NCBI GenBank assembly: GCA_911728435.2
Contig: OU452200.1
Coordinates: 34,053,715-34,117,714 of the forward strand
DNA from: Apoderus coryli
Taxonomy: Eukaryota; Arthropoda; Insecta; Coleoptera; Attelabidae
Direction: 5' to 3'
Length of the DNA stretch: 64,000 nucleotides
The notes under the pieces were generated by a model that was given only the letters and a program-made list of their open reading frames with translations, had not been told where the DNA came from and did no database searches. A program made the position numbers and the translations under genes. Shown in pieces: positions 10,909 through 23,504 of this stretch (positions within the stretch are counted from its first letter, which is position 1; every line of letters starts with the position of its first letter).

Positions 10909-12497
10909 CTAAACCTGTCAGTTTTTTAAACATTTTAATTTTTATAAAAATATAGACATAATTTGAATGAAAAAATTCACACCTATTCGTTTGTTCTTTT
11001 TAAGCCAGTCTGGGCTGATAAATATACCCACTCATCACTTGTTACGCCAAATATAAAAAACCTCCAATAGTAAATACAGGGTGCCCAATAATATAACTTA
11101 TATGAACGTAAAGTTTAATTCTAAATAACTTGTTTATTTCAAACGGAACACCCGGTATATGAGGTCAAAATTCAAAGATACACAAAGTAATTATCTGTCA
11201 AATATTACAATTCGTTCCTATGGATAACTCTTGACGTTTTCGTGGAAAATGCACATATTCGTAATATTAGGCGAATTTTTAATTGAACCTGTTAATTTCA
11301 TGTACACCATCCTGTATTTGATGATGATGAAATGCATTATCTATTAATCACTATAAGGTTTTCCTATAGATATGTATATTTTTAATTTTGCATGGAAAAA
11401 GCACATATTGGTAGTAATAGGAAGAATATTTCAAAATTATAATATTTGTCAAGTCAGACATGGGAATTTGACAAACCATATATTTAAACAATAACATAAT
11501 AAATAAATACATTTTTAACTTAAATTAAACATGATGATAAATTTTATAATAAATGTTCAAAATGATTGGACTCTAGGCACATTTGAATCCTTTTCTTAAA
11601 CCCTTCAACAACTTTAACCTGGTGTAACGATTCTAAACGCTTCATTTATTTGCTCCTTCATCTCCTCTATTAAAAAAGTTTTCATTTTCGATGATTTTGT
11701 TCCTGCCCATGTACAAAATTCAACACGATTTAAAATCAATATTGAAAAGATTCCCTGTTCAATTATATGTATTTTCCCATAATTTTTCCCTATACCTATT
11801 TTCGAATGTTCAAAAAAAATTATTTATTTCGATTTTTTTGGCCCAAAACAGGTTTTCCGAAAGAAAAATCGTTATTTCTCTATAGATAGTATCTTACAAT
11901 TTTGAAGATACTTTAAGAACATCTTAGCAAAGTTATTTCTCTTGACAAGGTGAACCATAAGGTTACAGGGTGGTCGCGAATTATTTTAGTATTATCTCTT
12001 GTTTAAAATAGGCATAAGTCAATTTCCTCAAATGGAACACCCTGTATATTCTCAAATATTCTGAAAGACAAACAAATTCCCTTTCAAATGATAGGCCGTA
12101 TTCATATGCCTAAATCGTTATGTTTTCGAAATAAAAGCAAGTTCCTAGAAAAATTGGATTTTTTTGGTATAGGTACATATTATTTTAATAAGGTAGTCAT
12201 GAAACGTCCCGAAACATTAAAAGAACCTGACATTTATTTGGTACCTAATAAAACGCTTGTTGTTTCGTGTACTAGTTAAATTTATGTCATACCATGCAGT
12301 CGGCCATGACAATGACAGAAACATTTGACGTTTCCAATAATTGCTTGTCAGTGTGTATCGATTTACAAATAACTTTAAGTATAAGTTTTTGATAGATGTT
12401 AAAAGTAGTTTGCTGAAAATGGCACAATTTATACAAAGTTTGAAAATTTAAACATGTTCTACATTCATGGAGAATGTGGTAAGATTTTACGAAAAAC

Positions 12498-12960
12498 TAT
12501 TCAAACATTTAATGAGAGGCACTCATATTGAAATCAAATAATTTTAAAATGTACATGGTGTTCCATTTGAGAAAATTGACTTATGCCTATTTTTAATAGG
12601 AGATACCTAATACTACAATTAATTTCGACCACCCTGTAACGTTATGGTCCAACATGTCAAGAGAAATATCTTTCCTAAGACGTTCTTAGAGTACCTTAAA
12701 ATTTCAAGATACTATTGAGGCTTTGAAATAACAAATTTTTTTCGGAAAACCTGTTTTGGGCAAAAAAAAGGTTAAGAAAAAATTCGTATAATTTAACAGG
12801 GAATCTGAAAATATAATAATATATAGGGTGTTCCGTTTAAGATAAGAAAGTTCATATCCACTTCCGGTATAACCGGAAGGGCCGCCATCTTGAAAATATT
12901 TTTAAAAAGAAGCTCTTTCCTTTTTATATAAATGTAGAAAGTTTCAAATCAATATATTAT
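12498..12960 (+). repeat. Half copy of the 9178-12044 TIR family
   Basis: Direct copy of the left part of the 9178 element including its upstream flank (TTTAATGAGAGGC, then TACATGGTGTTCCATTTGAG). It ends with a second terminus (TATAGGGTGTTCCGTTT) followed by the palindrome CTTCCGGTATAACCGGAAG at 12860. No coding sequence. Confidence 0.6.
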
Positions 12961-14065
12961 GAATGTAAAACCTAAAGATTGTAGTAATTTTGACGAACTA
13001 ACGATATTGTCTATAAATGTGATTCGTCCTTCTTTCAATTACAATAATTGAACAATAAATAAAAACTACCTAAATACATAAATCCAAACATTCTAATCCA
13101 TCTAAAGTCAAATGTCAACAGAAAAAATATTGCAATCATAAATTGTCGTTATTTACAACTGAAAATTGTGTATGCAATCACAAAATACACTCGAGTTGGA
13201 CCAATAAAAATTACAACATTGACTGATTCATTATAGAAAGTAAGGCTCAATATAAAGACTTGTGTGAATGCCTTAAGGGATATGCATCATTAATAGTGTA
13301 CGTCCGGAAATATCTCTATATCGTGATCTCGTTGACCAACATAATCCTTTCTCTTTGCTTGTAATTTTCGTCGAACAACGGTTAAAAATATGTAAAAATC
13401 ATTGTATAGGCATCAGACAAGTGTTCAAAATTGCCTACTACCTACCTACGTATGTTTAAGTTGCTCCGGTTTAGAGTAATAACATATTTTATGTCAGTTA
13501 TACAAAATAACAGACGGCTTTAAAAAAGTCGTTTACAATTATTATTGGTATTTAGACTAGATAGGTAGAAGTGTCCTTCAGAACGTTTGCTACATATGGG
13601 AAACATTTTTATTAGGGTTATTTAAACATAAATAAAATTTTATTTGGCAACGGAAATCCAAAATGGTGGCAAATTGCAAAATAAAATCTTAAATGACCGA
13701 AATTATTTATGAACAAAAAGTGATCAGTATTTGATGCACATGAAATGTATGGCCCTCTCGTGGAAGTAAATTTTTCACAAACTTTCAAGTTTTAAAGTCT
13801 TGTTTCATTTAACAAGCACAGATAACCCATATATTTGGCTTAATTTCTAAGACATGTTAATAAATGTTCATATTTCGTTATTTTTTAGGGCTTTGACGGG
13901 ACAATTCTCTAAAAATATTATTTTTTGACGAATCCAACTCTGGGAATGCCTTATAAATGACAACTCTTTTATGGTACTTTGTAAAATTAAATTAATTTTA
14001 ACTTACATGAAAAATTACTTTTTTCTGAAATTATTACTAAATAATTATTACTTTCATATGTCGAA
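12961..14065. other. Gene-free stretch
   Basis: No splice-supported exon, RNA gene or recognisable element was found. The stretch is AT-rich with only short ORFs. Confidence 0.4.
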
Positions 14066-15866
14066 TTGAGGAACTATGTTAAAAGTGCTACTAAGCGCGA
14101 AAGATCTGCGTATATTAAACATTCTTTATTCAATTGTAAAAATAATTCCGGGAAGCTTTGGAGGATTCTCTCAAATTGGGGTGTTCCCTCGAATACGATC
14201 GGTTATCTATCTGATAACTCTAATTCGCCCGAGGAAATCAATGATTATTTTGTTGGTGTAACTGGACAAACACAAATTGAAGCTAATACCTTATAATAAA
14301 TTTTTACAAAAGTAATAGGTACTTTGTTTAATGATTCTTCTTTCAGTTTCAAAGAAATTAATACCATTGATGTTTTAAATAGTCTAAATTCGATGAAATC
14401 CAATGCTTTTGGAGTTGATGGTATCAGTGCAAGAATGCTGAATCTGATTATTCCATATTGCTGTGGTCTCATAAAGAATATCTTCAGCGACTGTGTTCAG
14501 CTTGTAAGTCTACTTTTGTCATTCCGCTTCCAAAGGTCGCAGCACCTAAATCCTTAACTGATTTGAGACCGATTAGTCTACTGCCTACTCTGTCAAAGAT
14601 GCTTGAGAGAATCGTATCACTCCAGATTCGTGATTATTTGGATCAACTCCGCATTTTACCTGTTGTGCAGTCTGGGTTTCGTCCAGGCCATTCCACTTCA
14701 AACGCTTTACTAAAAGTTACGAGTACAAATGATATCTCATATGCTATAGATAAGGGAAATTGCAGTATTTTGGTCTTACTTGATCAGAGCAAGGCCTTTG
14801 ACTTTGTGAACTTTCAGCTTTTGTAGCTATTTATTCCATAGAAATCAATGTGTCAAGATCAGGTCTTCATGCTCTCAGTTCAAGGAATTGAGAAGCGGTG
14901 TCCCACAAGGAAGCATCCTTTGCCCGATTCTTTTTACAATTTTTACTTTTGATTTGCCCATGAGCATAGCTCATTCTGCAATACATACAAATGTCATGGC
15001 TTGAGATTAAAACCTAATAAAACTGTCGCTCTGTGTATCGGGAATGAACGCCATACTGAGTTCATTCGGGCTTCTAGTAGTATTTTCGTTGAGGGAACAT
15101 TGGTGCAGTGGGTGAATAACGCTAATGAATTAGGTATACTAATTGATAGTAAAATGAATTTTGATGATCATTGTTCTCAACTATACAGGAATTCCTTTTT
15201 TAGGCTAAAATCTATGTATCATTTGAAGTATCTGTTGGATGAAGGTACAAAGTTGATGCTCGTAAAATCATTGATTTGTACACACCTGGACTATTGTTGG
15301 CAAGTGTATTACTATTGTCTGGCAAATTATAATAAAGATAAAGTGCAGCGAATACAGAGTGCCGGTATAAGATTCGTGTGCAAAGTTCCCTTCGCAGCTC
15401 ATATTACTCCATTTCTTAATAAACTAAAAGAACCTAGGCTGGCCATTCGGTTTGATTACTTGTATTCTGCCTTGTTGTATAAGATTCTTACGTTCCATAT
15501 ACCTCAGTACCTTGCTGACTTGCTCTTGAGGAGGTATAATGTACACGGACTTGATTTGCGCTTCATCTCCTTTACAATTCCACAACATTCTACTGCTAAA
15601 TTCGAAGGATGTTTCTCATTCTAAACTTTTAAATAACGTAATAGATATTCTTAACTTATCGTTGTTTAGTTTCAAGAGAGAGTTGAGGCGCAGACTATTT
15701 CCTTAAATTACATTATCCATGAGTGCGTGTTTGGAATAAGTGGAAGAGTGGCTATAGCCAAATCTTATTCCTTTTGTGTAAACTAGCCTAAGTGACTGAT
15801 TTGTTTTTGTAAGCAAACTTCGTGTGCACAATAAAACATTTATTATTATTATTTATTTTTATTTTT
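14066..15866 (+). mobile_element. LINE relic with frameshifts
   Basis: A non-LTR retrotransposon read in several frames. 14066-14296 gives the linker between endonuclease and RT. 14458-14826 gives RT blocks FVIPLPKVAAPKSLTDLRPI, QSGFRPGHSTSNALL and VLLDQSKAFDFV. 14870-14960 has SGVPQGSILCPILFTIF (frame shifted), and the catalytic FADD block is deleted. 15001-15624 is the C-terminal thumb region with HLDYCWQVYYY. It ends with CAATAAAACATTTATTATTA. Its RT is clearly different from the jockey/CR1-like copies at 5290 and 40500, so it belongs to another LINE family. Confidence 0.8.
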
Positions 15867-15869
15867 TTC

Positions 15870-16680
15870 CACCATAAGGGTATATTTTGCTTTAGAATCG
15901 GAAAACAAGGTTTCAAGATTCATGAGCATTGCCAACAGCCAAGAAAGATCTCACAATGTTGAGAGATTGCAGTATCGCAGCTTTCTGCATCTCCTCAATT
16001 ACGGTAATAGGGATTTGAATCATTTTTAGGTTCTTTTCCAAATTTTTCGGTATTACTCCCATCGAGGATAGTATTATAGGTATTATGTACACTTCCCTCA
16101 TATTCCAGATGCGCTTTATTTCATGTTGAGGCGCTTGGTATTTGTTTAATTTTTCCGTATGTTTTTGTTGCAGATTGTGTGTTCCTGGTATAGAGACATC
16201 AATTAGATATGTTGTGTGTTTTTTCTTGTCTATTAATGCAATATCAGGACGGTTGTGTTCTATTGTATGATCGGTGTAAATTGTTTTGTCCCAATATATT
16301 TTAAAGTGATCGTTTTCCTCAACTTCGTTTGGCACATATTTGTAGTAGGTGACAATTTCGGTTTTCATTTTTCTGTCTATCAGTATTTTCTAATGGATTA
16401 TATGTGCTACTTGATTGTGTCGAGTCAAGTACTTCGTATTTGCTAGTGTGTTACAGGATCCCAAAATATGATCTATAGTTTCGGAAACAGCTCCGCACTT
16501 GCGGCATTTATCAGAACTCAGGTCTTCTCCCAGTATGTATTTGGCGTAATTTCGTGTTTTTATAACTTGGTCCTGCGTGGCCATTAAGAATCCTTCAGTT
16601 TCAGGATGGAGGTAACCTTTTGTAGCCCAAATAAAAGAGAGGGATTTGTCAACGTAATTGTTTTGAACGGAGTTGTAAAA
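15870..16680 (-). mobile_element. C-terminal fragment of a LINE with restriction-like endonuclease (R2/R4-type)
   Basis: Two minus-strand ORFs (16584-16390 and 16368-15913) are one protein broken by a small gap. The first holds a CCHC zinc knuckle, CRKCGAVSETIDHILGSC. The second has HNRPDIALIDKKKHTTYLID, which matches the PD-(D/E)-type nuclease core of LINEs that use a restriction-like endonuclease. The C-terminal MGVIPKNLEKNLKMI and IVRSFL strings are typical of that family in insects. RT is missing. The 3' tail runs into the tail of the facing + strand LINE. Confidence 0.7.
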
Positions 16681-16689
16681 TTATTATTA

Positions 16690-17420
16690 TTATTATAATT
16701 ATTGACATTCTAGAAGCGTTTTGGCTGCTATTCCTGTATTTTAAGTTGTTTCTGGAAAACGACAAAAATAACAGTTCGGGAAACACCCGGCGTTTCGATA
16801 GACTTAGCTATCTTCTTCAGGAACTAAAATTGAAAACCACATCTTCATTATACATACATAATCCTATATAAAGATTATGATTTCTTAGATCTAACAGTCA
16901 TTACAATAAGAACGAATAAACTAAAATTTCCATGTTTTTGGTCTTCATATTGCAACACAGGCCATTTAAAATGATAAATTATTTTTCATTAGGTACCTAC
17001 CTATAAATTGTCGAGTTAGTTTTGCTTTACATATAAGTACAATAATTTTAGTTGGAATATGATACGGGTTTCCGTTGTTTTTTCGCCAATACTGATTTAT
17101 GGAGTTTTTATTATTGAAGTGCCTTACAGGGTTTGTTCGAAAAGTGGTAAGAATTATGATAGTGTAATATTAAATTGTGTTGTTACAGATTTGGCTTAAA
17201 TATTGTATTTCAGATCGGTCGTTTACACTGTCAGCGGTTTTTTTATATGTATTATCTCAAGCATTTCTCTTGTCTTCGTGTCGTTTTCTGTTGTTAATAC
17301 CTTTGTGTTTTCAAAAAGTATGGTTTTTTTTTAAAGCAGTTTTTCATGTATTGGGATTTTTATGAGAATTTAAGCATTTTCGTTGTTGTTTAGTTTGACC
17401 TACGTGCATGTGAATAGCAG
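16690..17420 (-). mobile_element. Decayed Penelope-like element
   Basis: On the minus strand, 17420-17180 decodes to GIY-YIG-domain remnants similar to the PLE at 10213-10908: HVGQTKQQ, HKNPNT, TALKK and NRKRHEDKRNA. 3' of this the hammerhead-like motif lies at 16791-16820. Multiple stops are present. Confidence 0.6.
16784..16820 (-). ncRNA. Hammerhead-ribozyme-like motif
   Basis: Minus strand: CTGAAGA, one A, stem GATAG/CTATC with a 6-nt loop, then GAAAC and a GU seven bases on (short stem III AC/GT). The stem II arms differ from the other copies but are fully paired. It lies 3' of the decayed PLE coding remnants. Cleavage is unlikely to be efficient given the decay. Confidence 0.45.
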
Positions 17421-17599
17421 TAAAATAAAAATAAGTATAAATTAGGAGTTTTTTTTTAGATAAAATATTGTTTTAATATTTGTTATATTATTGTGGAAGT
17501 TGAATAAGTTACAATTTGTTGGAAAATCAAGTATCTAATCATATTCACAGTCCCATCTATTTACCTATATAAAACACTCTGTCATATTTACAAAAATAA

Positions 17600-18885
17600 A
17601 GATGGCGCAACAAGTTTAATTATTCCAATTACAAACGTCACCTAGAACTCCTGGACAATTTAGACCGATCAATATGTTACCAGTTATTGACAAAGTTATT
17701 GCAGATCAACTGCAGGATTTTATTGAAAATAATAATATATTTTTCGATACTCAATCTGGTTTTCGCAGAAAACATTCCTGCGAAACTGCTTTACAATTTG
17801 TGTGCGCCGTATGGAGGAAAAACATCAGCGAAAATAAAATAGTGATAAGTGTTTTTGTTGATTTACAGAGGGCTTTCGAAACGATTGACCGTGATTTATT
17901 AATAAAAAAATTAAGTGCATATGGTATTAAAGAGAAAGCTAGAATTGCTTCAAAATTATTTAGAGAATAGATACCATAAAACTAGAGTAAATAACTCCAT
18001 ATCGGAAGAAGTAGAGAATCCTTATGGGGTTCCTCAAGGTAGTGTGTTAGGTCCCTTATTGTTCTTAGTGTACATAAATGATGTAAAAAGTTCTTTGAAA
18101 AAATCATATGTCAGTCTGTTCGCAGACGATACCCTCGTTTCCATGTCTGGTACCGATTTTACGGAAACTGTGGATATTCTAAATGAAGAGCTTGACTTGT
18201 TTTATAATTGGTTATGCGGAAACAAACTTAAACTGAATCATGACAAAACCAAATATATGGTATTTGGCACCAAAGCTAATTGTAAAAGGTACATTAACTC
18301 AAATTTTGAAATAAATAATGTGACAATTGATAGAGTGCCTGACATGGAATATTTGGGTGTCAGTTTGGATTCACAATTGAACTTTAATGTACATGTCTCT
18401 AACATCTGTAAGAGAATTGATAAAAAAATAGGTTTTATGCGAAGAATATCATTTTATCTATCCGACTGGACTAAAAAAGTTTTATATACTACAATAGTGC
18501 TGCCACACTTTAATTATTGTCAGTCAATATTAATTTCATGTAGAAAACAAGATACTTATAAATCGGTTACAGATTTTGCAAAATAAAGCAATGAGGATTC
18601 TATTGAATTGTAATATTTATACCCCAGTCAAATGTATGCTGAATACCTTGAAATGGTTGTCTGTAGAACAGTATGTTGAGCATTCCAATCTTATATTAAA
18701 GTATAAAATAATTCATAATAAAGCTCCCGATTAAGCGTGGGGACATGCATGACCTTAACTTAAGAACAAATACTTTATATATTATAGAATTTAACAGTAG
18801 AGAATTTTTATCAAAATCTTTGTTTTATGATGGAATTCGAATGTACAACACATTAACAGCAAATGTTAAAAAATAGTCCAAATGA
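17600..18885 (+). mobile_element. LINE relic (second RT type)
   Basis: Coding remnants in two overlapping frames: 17640-17970 (FRPINMLPVIDKVIADQLQ, DTQSGFRRKHSCETALQF, VFVDLQRAFETIDRDLL) and 17915-18586 (YGVPQGSVLGPLLFLVYIND, LFADDTLVSMSG, WLCGNKLKLNHDKTKYMVFG, VLPHFNYCQSIL). The two frames are joined by a single frameshift near 17940. After 18586 another shift leads into the C-terminal NSREFLSKSLFYDGIRMYNT (about 18790-18850). The RT has the FADD catalytic pair. The 5' end and endonuclease are missing. Confidence 0.85.
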
Positions 18886-18888
18886 TTT

Positions 18889-18911
18889 TCTCTCTCTCTC
18901 TCTCTCTCTCT
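18889..18911. repeat. (TC)n microsatellite
   Basis: Eleven or so uninterrupted TC dinucleotides at the end of the LINE coding relic. Confidence 0.95.
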
Positions 18912-18984
18912 ATATTATTGGCCTCTACAACTAGGTAATTTAGCCATTTCTTTAGTTATATATATTTGTGAGAATTCTTGGACC

Positions 18985-19070
18985 TACAGTTTAGCGTGGA
19001 ATCCGAACCACGGTCATCGACTGCCAGATGCCAGCACCTACGACTATGTAGTCCATAACTACATGACATT
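18985..19070 (-). repeat. Possible tRNA-derived SINE head
   Basis: On the minus strand the sequence contains GTGGTTCGGATTCCAC, a good match to a pol III B box in a T-arm, preceded about 35 nt upstream by a weak A-box-like TAGTCGTAGGTGCTGG. No full cloverleaf can be drawn, so a functional tRNA is unlikely. It lies between two LINE fragments. Confidence 0.35.
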
Positions 19071-19454
19071 GGCAAGCCTACCGACTCGGCCGGGAGCTCC
19101 GTCCACCCATCCAACCACCATCCACACGACTAGATACTGCGGTATCATAATCACGTCGATGCGCGCTTGCACATGTGGGCATCTCCCGGCCCTTAATATT
19201 TTTATTAAAGTGATAAATCGTATGTACCCTGAAAGAAACATTTAATAATTTGTCAATTCAAATGGCTCTAATTTTATTTTATTTTTATGAATTTCAATAA
19301 GAATAGTGTTATGTGTGTATTGTAGAAATCAATTATTTTTTTTGTATTTTTTTTTGTATTGTTTTCCAATTTAACTCTAAGTTTACTAGTTAGGTATAAC
19401 TAGATGTTATAATAAATGTAAATGTAATGTAATAGTATGAACTACTAAATAAAT

Positions 19455-19778
19455 AAATTACTTAAAAAAGACGAATTTTACAAAAAAGTCACCAAAATAC
19501 GTGGGCTACCAATGTTATAATCTCCTTCCTGAAGACATTAAGGGTTGTCTGAGACAAAATTTAAAACAAAATTTAAACTTTAATTGATAACGCATTCTTT
19601 TTTTTTGTTGATACTGGACGGTAGTTTTTAGCGATTGTGATTGTTCATTTGTTTGTTATTTATTTTTTTTCTGAATGTTATTAAAAGTGTTTTTTATTTT
19701 TAAGATTATTGTAAGTATATTGACATGTCTATGTACAGAAATGTACACTTTATGACTAAATAAAGAATTTGATATTCT
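19455..19778 (+). mobile_element. LINE 3' end fragment
   Basis: A short coding remnant (YNLLPEDIKG preceded by KKSPKYVGYQ) matches the C-terminal region that ends many non-LTR ORFs. It is followed by an AT-rich 3' UTR with AATAAAGAATTTGATATTC at the junction with repeat R. It is a second LINE end, separate from 17600-18885. Confidence 0.5.
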
Positions 19779-20335
19779 ATGTATAAATATATTGTGTAGT
19801 GTGTGGATTTGTTGAGCAAAATATGTTTGTGGTGAAATTTTCAAAAAAAGTCTTGAGGCGAAGCATTGGAACCCGCAGTTAGTATGTTGTTTAGGCGAGT
19901 ATATTTCAATAAGACAAGCATTTATTTTCTAATGACATTACTTTTATGAAAAAATTGACAACTTTTTTAAAAATGTTCCCGTTCAAAGGAGCCTCACCAA
20001 AAGCAACCCACGACCTGACCTGAATATTTAACTGTGTGTGAAAACACATGGCATATTTTACACTTGTTTGGCTTTGGAGGAGACCTACACGGCCTGGAAC
20101 TCGTTTTGGTTGAAGATTAGAGTGAATAAGAGCTATCACGTTTTATTACAGCGGTAAAAATGCCTTAAATTTGCAAATGCAAGTACCGTATAATCAACCG
20201 TAACGTCTAGTCTACGATGCACCTGTGTTGGTGTAGTGTAGTCAGTGTATTATACCTCAAATTAATTAAATTTAATGATTCGTCATTCTCATATTTTATA
20301 ATACTTTAATAATCGTGACAGGGGATATAACTATA

Positions 20336-22298
20336 CAGTGTCACACAGAAATAGCGCGCTTCATATTTGAATTTGTTTTCCTTAGCATTTAATTAAGCAA
20401 TTAAATGTCAAAAGATTTCGGATTTTCAGCCTGGTGCTATTTTTGTTTTTTTTTTCAATTTTTTGATAAATAAACCTTTTCGTATTTTTAAAATCTTTCA
20501 AAAGTTGGATATTAAAAAATGTTTCGGTGATTTTTAAAAACTAGCAACTTACATAATATTTTACTTTAAAAACCATGAACATAACTCAAAATTATTTTTG
20601 AATGCTGTGAAAACAATATCTACCGTATTTACGTAACAATTGCGGAAAGTAGTACTTTTCCGTACGCGACGATAGTTGAACGAACGACGCCCAGTGGAAT
20701 TCGGTCATGTGCGGAAATGACATTTTTCCTACGAGCACTTCAAGTTTCGCAAAACCAAAGAGTAAAGACAAAACTTGCAATAATTTAAAATACGTTGATA
20801 TTACCAGAGAAAAAGACCCATAAGGGTAACAAACTCGCTTAAGTTTGTAGTTTAGTATTGCAAATCGCGCGGCAAAGTAACTTTACAACACTGAGTGCCC
20901 AAAACTGCAACTTTCCACACTAAACATTACAGCACGCTCATAGGAAAACAATAAAACAATCCTGAATCTACATACCTATCGGAACCTCAACTTTAAACGC
21001 AACAAATCATTATTTTAACCCTAAATATAAATTTGAAATCAAAGTTATCCTAGAATACTAAAATAGTGTTGAACAAACGTTAAACATATTCGTAAAAACA
21101 CTTGTTTACAAGGTGTTTTTTTTTTTGTTTTGGCCGAGGAAGAGAAATCTCGATAGATACCCAGAGAACACTCTTACCACTTCCCTGGGTAGTGTGGTAG
21201 ACTTTAACACCTCTACGACTCTCCCTCATTTGTTGTTTGTCTCGGGAACCATCCCTTTTCCATGTCCTCGTTGGTTCTGTCCTCTGTTGCTGTAGTTTTT
21301 TGTTGTTGATTGTCCACTCAGGTAGTCAAGTTTGGGGATCTGTGCGTTTGACACAAACCAAGGTGCACCCACTGCCATCCTTCTTGCCATGTTCTCCGTG
21401 GCCTCTAATAATTTTAGGTACGATGGTGCCTCGTATCCCCATGCTGGACTGGCATAAATTAAGGCAGGTCGCACGACTGTCTTCATCGTTTGGAGCTTCG
21501 ACATGATGCCTTTGGCATTCGCGATGCTCTTCTCCATGTGCGGTCTCCAAGGTACTTTGCAGTGGCCTGCCATTGTATGTCAGTCCTCGAGGTTGCTCTT
21601 CTCGGCATTAGTCTTCGTCTTCCACCTGGTGCACCAGTCGGTAAAGTTGTCTGCAGCTCGTGCGGCTTACAAGGTTTGGCAGTTATCACTTGACCTTCTT
21701 TATTGACAGCTAAATTGATTCCATAGCACGCTAAGTTAATTTCCAGTTCAAATCCATTCTGGTTCTTAAAGTAAAATATTGGCTGAGTTTCAAGTTTCAA
21801 TGAAAAGCAAATTACAAGCATGTAGTGGTTCTCTTTTGATTCCACGCAAATATTAATCTGGTTAATAAAATATCTCTAAAAATTACAATGCAAAAGTAAT
21901 TTTTAAAATTATTATCAACCGTTAAGGGTATTTTTGTTAAGGATTTTATTTTTTATGTGAAAAGCAGTGTTAGGCATAATAATTTCTAAATTAAACATTT
22001 TGAAAATATAATTTTAAATTTCCAAAACATTATTTAAAAATGTTTGAAATATTTGAAAAATCCGAATCTACGCTTATTTTTGAGAACAATCGGAAAAAAT
22101 AAAAAATTGCACCACACGGCTGAAAATCGATACAAGGGTGAAAAAATAAAATACAAACAACTTTTGACATATATAAAATATCAATTTTGACAGGCCAGGA
22201 GAATCACGTGACTGCTCATATGCATGTCAGTTGGCCTCACTTTTAAAGCAAAAAGAAAAAAAAATTCCCATATGATGCGTACTTTCTGAGTGACACTG
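20336..22298. mobile_element. TIR element (CAGTGTCAC family) with internal LINE relic
   Basis: The left end CAGTGTCACACAGAAA at 20336 pairs with the right end finishing at 22298 (reverse complement CAGTGTCACTCAGAAA). TA is present at both sides (20334-20335 and 22299-22300). Interior: a diverged repeat near 20640-20740 and a minus-strand jockey-like relic. No own transposase was recognised. Confidence 0.65.
21226..21845 (-). mobile_element. Jockey-like LINE fragment (RT C-terminal part)
   Basis: Minus-strand reading at 21573-21300 gives WRPHMEKSIANAKGIMSKLQ, then VVRPALIYASPAWGYEAPSY and NMARRMAVGAPWFVSNAQIP. These are the thumb and C-terminal motifs of jockey-clade LINEs. Upstream (to 21845) is a frame-shifted continuation. 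RT catalytic motifs are not retained. Confidence 0.75.
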
Positions 22299-23500
22299 TA
22301 TAGTGGCAAAGAATGCATAATTATTTAACTAGAAGTGTTATATAAGCAATATAATAAATTAATAAAAAACTGAGAGATGAAGCTAATATGTAATTACAAT
22401 AATTAATATCATTGCATGAATAACTTTGAAGAAAACGATTGAGAGAAAACGTCATCCCGCCATTGGGAGAATATACAGAGTGTTCCTCCAAAAATTTTTT
22501 AATTTTAGGAAATCCCATAATACTTACCATAAAGGGAATGTACCTCCATAAATAACCTACGTCTTTTCGTCGAGGCAGAGGTTTATTAGCTGGAGATGGA
22601 ATCTTTGGGAGTGTTTACAGGTAAAAATTGACATTTTGAGCTCGTTGACAATATCAATTTAGAGCTGACAGACATTTTTTTTTGTTTGCTAGCATTGTGC
22701 CAGATATAATTTTATCAACTAAAACATAATAGTTTTCCAACTATTTTAATATAGTCGAAATTTAATATAGTTTAGTTAGTGTAGTATAGTGCGTAACAGT
22801 GTAATGGACTTCGTTAGGAAACCCTAGCGTATCTCAAAGTGCCGAGCCAATCAGATCATTTACGGATAGTGATAGTAATTTTTCCGTGCTCTTTGTTGTT
22901 ACCCTAGTTATGAATTGCTTACTATGTACCTATTTCAGTGCTGGTGCTTGTTTTTGGCCCAGGTAAACTTTATACCTTGTCTTTTCCTTCTCCTATTATA
23001 TAAATAATCAATTTTACAATAAATTTTCCAACAACTAATTTCTTTTAAGCAAACAGAATCAGTACCAGTGGTAATAATTGAATTTATATCTTGTATAAGT
23101 GTTAATAATAACAGATGATACGAATAAAAAGTTTAACGGAAGATTTCTCTGTGAGATTTTATATGATTCATTTCACAATATTGTACAGGTTACTGCAAAG
23201 TAAAAATACTTAGTTGACTTATAAGGTTTATTTATTTCATATGATAATTTTACCGATTAGTAAATTTTGTATACTCGTACATGTACATTAACTACCTACC
23301 TCTATACTTTTAAATTATTGAATCAAATAAAACCTTTGCAGAATATATTTCGTTTAAAACTAAATTAAACTGTGCAATGCTCTTTATGTACAGTTACAAC
23401 AATGAACACAACAATAATAAGGGGTATAATGGGGTAAAGTAACCGACTCTATTACTTCTAAGTAACAGATTATTAATTGTTAAAATAGGAAACTCTTTTT
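22299..23500. other. Gene-free stretch
   Basis: No exon or RNA gene recognised. A solitary TIR-type terminus, ATACAGAGTGTTCCTCC, is at 22472-22488. The rest is AT-rich unique-looking sequence. Confidence 0.4.
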
Positions 23501-23504
23501 CTAA

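Larger units (their letters stand above)
9640..10960 (-). mobile_element. Penelope-like element, 5'-truncated
   Basis: Minus-strand PLE consisting of the region between RT and endonuclease, the GIY-YIG domain, and a 3' region that ends with a hammerhead-like motif (9692-9723) about 500 bp after the stop codon. Upstream RT sequence is absent. Confidence 0.75.
9178..12044. mobile_element. TIR transposon carrying a Penelope-like insertion
   Basis: The left end CAGGGTGTTCCATTTGA at 9178 pairs with the right end finishing at 12044 (reverse complement CAGGGTGTTCCATTTGAGG). TA lies at both ends (9176-9177 and 12045-12046). The inverted arms reach about 300 bp, with the shared segments TTTCGACCACC, GATACTATCTATA and TTTCGGAAAACCTGTTTTG. 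The interior contains the minus-strand PLE at 9640-10960. A half copy of the same family lies at 12498-12960. Confidence 0.75.
17465..20145 (+). repeat. Interspersed repeat 'R' interrupted by LINE insertions
   Basis: 17465-17548 and 19779-20145 are the two halves of a repeat seen uninterrupted at 36600-37080 (shared: TTGTTATATTATTGTGGAAG, AAGTATCTAATCATATTCA, then TTCAAAAAAAGTCT, ACACATGGCATATTTTACAC and AGAGCTATCACGTTTT). The break falls just after ATCATATTCA. About 2.2 kb of LINE-derived DNA lies between the halves. The repeat itself has no recognised coding capacity. Confidence 0.75.

Noticed and set aside
18985..19070. A functional tRNA gene
   Set aside because: The B-box-like T-arm is good but no acceptor or D stem can be formed; kept only as a possible SINE head.
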